Shown piece by piece: positions 61,169 to 64,000 of a stretch of 64,000 bases of DNA. Source of the DNA: Streptomyces humi (GTDB lineage: Bacteria > Actinomycetota > Actinomycetes > Streptomycetales > Streptomycetaceae). The notes beneath the pieces were generated by a model. It saw nothing but the letters and a program-made list of their open reading frames with translations. It did not search any database and was not told the origin of the DNA. Positions within the stretch are counted from its first letter, which is position 1, and every line of letters starts with the position of its first letter. The DNA lies in contig NZ_LBMU02000002.1 in assembly GCF_001005085.2 (NCBI RefSeq), positions 89,076 through 153,075 on the forward strand, in the 5' to 3' direction. The translations under genes were made by a program, and so were the position numbers.

Positions 61169-62149
61169 CTAGGGACCGGCGCGCTCGCCGCCGAACACGG
61201 GGCGGGCCCAGCCCGGTGGCGGTGGCGGTGGCGGTGGCGCTGGCGCTGGCGTACGGACGGTGTGCCGGCCGACCGTGGGGGTCCTGTCGGCGGGCCGGCC
61301 CGGACCGCCCGGACCGGCGCCGTACGCAGCGAGCCGCAGCGCGCCCATGAACTCCAGACAGGTGCCGTAACGGTCCGCGGCGGTCTTGGCCAGCGCCTTG
61401 GCGAACACGTCGTCGAACCCCGCCGGCAGCCCCGACCGCACCTCGCTCAACGCGGGCGGGCGGTCGTGCTGGTGCGCCCACAGCAGCGCGATGTCCTCGT
61501 CCCGTACGAACGGCGGAGCGCCGGTCAGCATCTCGAAGACCACACAGGCCAGGCTGTAGAGGTCGCACCGCCCGTCCACCGCGCGGCCCGAGATCTGTTC
61601 CGGCGCCACGTAGTCCAGCGTGCCGACGAACTGGCCGGCCGTCGTGAACCCCGTCAGCGACAGCGACTTCTTGGTCAGCCCGAAGTCCGTGAGGTACACG
61701 TGCTCGGGATGGTCGCTGTCGGTGCCCTGCGCCACCAGGACGTTACCGGGCTTCACGTCCCGGTGGACCAGATCGTGCTGGTGGGCCGCGTCCAGCGCGG
61801 AGGCCACCTGGGCGGCGATGCGCAGGGCCGTGGCCACCGGCAGCACGCCCTCCCTGTCCAGCAGTGCGCGCAGATCCGGGCCGGACACGTAGCGCATCGC
61901 GATGTACAGCACGCCGTCCGTCTCGCCGGCCTCGAAGATCGGCACGATGTGCGGGTGGTCGAGAGCGGCCGCCACCCGGGACTCGTGGCTGAAACGGCGG
62001 CGGAAGGTGTCGTTGCGGGCCAGCTCCGGGGCGAGCAGTTTCAGGGCGACGGTCCGGTCCAGGCGCAGGTCCCTGGCGCGGTAGACGACGGCCATGCCGC
62101 CGCGGCCGATCTCGCCCTGGACCTCGTAGCCCGCGATGCGCGTCCCCAT
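61169..62149 (-). CDS. Eukaryotic-type Ser/Thr protein kinase
   Basis: Cytoplasmic kinase of 326 aa. The glycine loop is IGRGGMAVVYRARD, Lys is in VALKLLAPE, the catalytic loop is HRDVKPGNVL and DFG is in YLTDFGLTKKSLS. GTLDYVAPEQISG is the activation segment end. There is no transmembrane segment and no PASTA domain; instead a Pro-rich tail (APAPPPPPPPPGW) is coded by GGTGGC repeats. It is convergent with the large phosphatase protein. Confidence 0.94.
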   Translation of the reverse strand: MGTRIAGYEVQGEIGRGGMAVVYRARDLRLDRTVALKLLAPELARNDTFRRRFSHESRVAAALDHPHIVPIFEAGETDGVLYIAMRYVSGPDLRALLDREGVLPVATALRIAAQVASALDAAHQHDLVHRDVKPGNVLVAQGTDSDHPEHVYLTDFGLTKKSLSLTGFTTAGQFVGTLDYVAPEQISGRAVDGRCDLYSLACVVFEMLTGAPPFVRDEDIALLWAHQHDRPPALSEVRSGLPAGFDDVFAKALAKTAADRYGTCLEFMGALRLAAYGAGPGGPGRPADRTPTVGRHTVRTPAPAPPPPPPPPGWARPVFGGERAGP

Positions 62150-62275
62150 CACACGTCCATCCCGTGACGTCCGGAACCTGCCCAAATGGTATCCAGCGGC
62201 GCGGTGGCGCGCCCGCGCTGGCGCGCACCCGACGGCTCGCGCTTCCGGAGGGCCCGCGGGAAGTCCGGCGTTTCC

Positions 62276-62372
62276 TGTCAGGCCCCGCGCAAGGCCCGGC
62301 ACCAGGCCTCGCGCGAGGTGTCCGGCATCAGGCCCCGCGCCAGGCGTCCGGCATCAGGCCCCGCGCAGGGCG
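62276..62372. repeat. 26-bp direct repeats at the 3' end of the phosphoribosyltransferase gene
   Basis: Units starting TCCGGCATCAGGCCCCGCGC at 62321 and 62347 are tandem and nearly identical, with a degenerate third around 62276. The repeat crosses the stop codon of the phosphoribosyltransferase gene (62354) and extends into the spacer before the kinase start. Confidence 0.75.
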
Positions 62373-62995
62373 TCCAGCACGTCGTCGTCCGTCAGTTGCC
62401 CGAAGTCGTCGTACCACTGGCCGACCGAGCTGAACACGGCCGGCCGGAACGGGCAGACGACGAGGTCGGCCTCGGCGGCGAGCGCGTCGAGGGAGTCGGG
62501 CGCGCCCACCGGGACGGCCAGCACGGTCCGGGCGGGGCCGCGGCCCCGTACGTGGCGGAGGGCGGCGCGGGCGGTGGAGCCGGTGGCCAGGCCGTCGTCC
62601 ACGACGATCACGGTACGGCCGCGCAGCACCGGCGGCGGGCGGCCCTCCCGGTAGCGGCGTTCGCGGCGGCGCAGCTCCCGCCGCTCCCGCTCCACGACGG
62701 GGGCCAGTGCCTCCCCGCTCAGGCCCAGGTGGGCCAGGGCCCCCGTGTCGAGGAGCGGCGGTTCGTCCCCGGTGATCGCACCGACCCCGAACTCCTCGTG
62801 GTGCGGGGCGCCGATCTTGCGTACGACGAGCACGTCCAGCGGTGCCGGCAGCTCCCGCGCCACCTCCGCGGCCACGGCGGCACCGCCGCGGGGCAGGGCC
62901 AGCACGATCGGCTCCGGCAAGGCGCCCTCGTCCCGCAACTTCCCCAGCAAGGCGGCGAGTTCACGGCCGGCCTGGGCGCGGTCCCGGTAGCGCAC
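62354..62995 (-). CDS. Phosphoribosyltransferase family protein
   Basis: PRTase-fold protein of 213 aa. The PRPP loop is VIVVDDGLATGSTARAALRHVR. Residues LVVRKIGAPHHEEFGVGAITGD and the FGQLTDDDV end match the large actinobacterial family often found near stress or dienelactone-hydrolase genes. It lacks clear base-binding residues of the nucleobase enzymes, so the substrate is unknown. ATG 62995 gives MRYRDRAQAGRELAALL, the typical start. Confidence 0.9.
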   Translation of the reverse strand: MRYRDRAQAGRELAALLGKLRDEGALPEPIVLALPRGGAAVAAEVARELPAPLDVLVVRKIGAPHHEEFGVGAITGDEPPLLDTGALAHLGLSGEALAPVVERERRELRRRERRYREGRPPPVLRGRTVIVVDDGLATGSTARAALRHVRGRGPARTVLAVPVGAPDSLDALAAEADLVVCPFRPAVFSSVGQWYDDFGQLTDDDVLDALRGA

Positions 62996-63130
62996 GGTGT
63001 GTCCTCTCCGGGTGGGGTCGATCCCCTTTCGGGCCCCCTTCGTCCATGGTCACACCCGAAGCCGCCGACGGCCGAGCCCTCCCGGGATAAATCGCACACG
63101 CATTCTATAAACTGTGTGTATAGTCCCCGC

Positions 63131-63946
63131 ATGCCACTTTGGAGCAAGCATCCGATCAGGAAGAGGGAAAGACAGCCCGGCGGGTTCCGGTCCGCCCGAC
63201 TTCGTGTCCCCGCCGCCACCGCCGCCACCGTCTCCCTCGCCCTGGCCCTGTCCGGCTGCGCGCAGGTCGACACGACGTCCCCGGCCGCCCAGCGCGCCCG
63301 TCCCGTGCCGGCGAACGGGACCCGGTTCGGGACCGTCGACTGCCGTGAGGCCAAGTGCATCGCGCTCACCTTCGACGCGGGGCCCAGCGAGAACTCGGCC
63401 CGGCTGCTCGACATCCTCAAGGAGAAGCACGTCCCGGCGACCTTCTTCCTGCTGGGCAAGCGGCACATAGAGAAGTACCCGCAGCTGGTGAAGCGGATGG
63501 CGGCGGAGGGGCACGAGGTCGCCAGCCACACCTGGGACCACAAGATCCTCACGCAGATCTCGGACACGCAGATACGCGGCGAACTGGAGCGCACCGACGA
63601 CGCGATCGAGCGCCTGACCGGCCGCAAGCCGACGCTGATGCGCCCGCCCCAGGGCCGTACCGACGCGAACGTGCACCGGATCTGCCGCGAGCTGGGCCTG
63701 TCCGAGGTGCTGTGGAGCGTGACCGCGAAGGACTACCAGACCACCGACTCGGCGCTGATCGAGAAGCGGGTCCTCGACCAGGCGTCCCGGGACGGGATCA
63801 TCCTGCTGCACGACATCTACCAGGGCACCGTGCCGGCCGTGCCGGGGATCATCGACGCCCTCAAGGAGCGCGGCTACGTCTTCGTGACGGTCCCGCAACT
63901 CCTGGCCCCCGGAAAGCCGGAACCCGGCAAGGTGTACCGGCCCTAG
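63131..63946 (+). CDS. Lipoprotein polysaccharide deacetylase (NodB domain) with altered metal site
   Basis: Exported CE4-like esterase of 271 aa. Residues 1-43 are a basic lipoprotein signal with lipobox LALSGC (Cys is the lipid site). The NodB domain begins CIALTFDAGPSENSARLL, where the usual TFDDGP has Ala at the second Asp, a metal ligand. Motif 2 is SHTWDH with both His, motif 3 is MRPPQGRTDA and motif 5 is GIILLHDIYQG. The catalytic base Asp is kept. Likely acts on peptidoglycan or other surface N-acetyl sugars, but metal binding may be weaker or by other residues. Confidence 0.9.
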   Translation: MPLWSKHPIRKRERQPGGFRSARLRVPAATAATVSLALALSGCAQVDTTSPAAQRARPVPANGTRFGTVDCREAKCIALTFDAGPSENSARLLDILKEKHVPATFFLLGKRHIEKYPQLVKRMAAEGHEVASHTWDHKILTQISDTQIRGELERTDDAIERLTGRKPTLMRPPQGRTDANVHRICRELGLSEVLWSVTAKDYQTTDSALIEKRVLDQASRDGIILLHDIYQGTVPAVPGIIDALKERGYVFVTVPQLLAPGKPEPGKVYRP

Positions 63947-63947
63947 G

Positions 63948-64000
63948 CCCCGGCCCCGCCCGCTTCCCAGCCCACCCCCCGGCCCCGCCCGCTTCCCAGC
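63948..64000. repeat. 24-bp direct repeat at the window end
   Basis: CCCCGGCCCCGCCCGCTTCC continuing into CAGC is present at 63948-63971 and again at 63977-64000, period 29. It begins two bases after the deacetylase stop codon. The window ends before its full extent can be seen. Confidence 0.8.

Noticed and set aside
58572..61568. 998-codon open frame on the minus strand over the phosphatase gene
   Set aside because: Antisense to recognised PAS, GAF, phosphatase and ATPase motifs on the plus strand; composition is low-complexity.
62186..63130. Upstream extension of the deacetylase frame
   Set aside because: The added residues are antisense to the phosphoribosyltransferase gene; the lipoprotein signal fixes the start at 63131.

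Overview
The window has very high G+C, strong third-position G/C bias, many GTG and one TTG start, genes joined by 4-base ATGA/GTGA overlaps, and families typical of the genus (F420-type LLM oxidoreductase, DUF1206, B12-domain MerR regulator, many SpoIIE/STAS/MarR proteins). It reads as a chromosomal segment of a Streptomyces or close relative. I see no tRNA, rRNA, CRISPR array, insertion sequence or phage gene. About 56 protein genes are supported, plus one decayed remnant, one gene with an in-frame amber codon and one with a probable 1-base frameshift.

Layout. 0-3.1 kb: the end of an MMPL exporter, then a NarL-type two-component pair. 3.1-12 kb: small accessory genes (helicase remnant, GNAT, P-loop kinase, dienelactone-hydrolase-like protein, secreted I36-type inhibitor, FKBP, second GNAT, APH-like kinase, MFS, HAD, LLM oxidoreductase). 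12-19 kb: a three-subunit formate dehydrogenase operon and a divergent FAD/Rieske oxidoreductase. 19-21.6 kb: a translationally coupled RsbQ-RsbP-STAS operon. 21.8-28.9 kb: DUF1206, SDR, Zn-dehydrogenase, iron-permease-like protein, photolyase, and a sigma/MerR pair resembling the LitS/LitR light-response type. 28.9-36 kb: MMPL exporter with its MarR regulator and a candidate operator, NAD-binding/DUF2867 protein, cardiolipin-synthase-like protein, YihY.

36-43 kb is the most striking block: rsbR, rsbS, rsbT, an ATPase-RsbX fusion and rsbU in one operon, every junction a 4-base stop/start overlap. It is followed by another GAF/phosphatase gene and a divergent MarR regulator. A 14-bp dyad related to TTGTCA-N2-TGACAA occurs in front of the rsbR operon, in front of the marR gene, and in a nearby gene-free spacer. 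43-64 kb: a duplicated muconolactone-isomerase-like protein, aldo/keto reductase with a clear promoter and operator, DJ-1-like protein, sugar epimerase, an OmpR-type two-component pair divergent from a GT2/DUF2064/methyltransferase operon, a molybdopterin/cytochrome b protein, a broken permease, NAD kinase, a large PAS-GAF-phosphatase-ATPase protein, a Ser/Thr kinase, a phosphoribosyltransferase and a lipoprotein deacetylase.

How it fits together: the window looks like a stress-response region. Two different Rsb-type input modules (an RsbRST-like stressosome and RsbQ/RsbP energy sensing), five SpoIIE/PP2C phosphatases and several MarR regulators lie among redox, DNA-repair and detoxification genes. 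No sigma-B-type factor and no free-standing RsbW is present, so the targets of these partner-switching modules must lie outside the window. All functions are inferred from recognised motifs and gene order.
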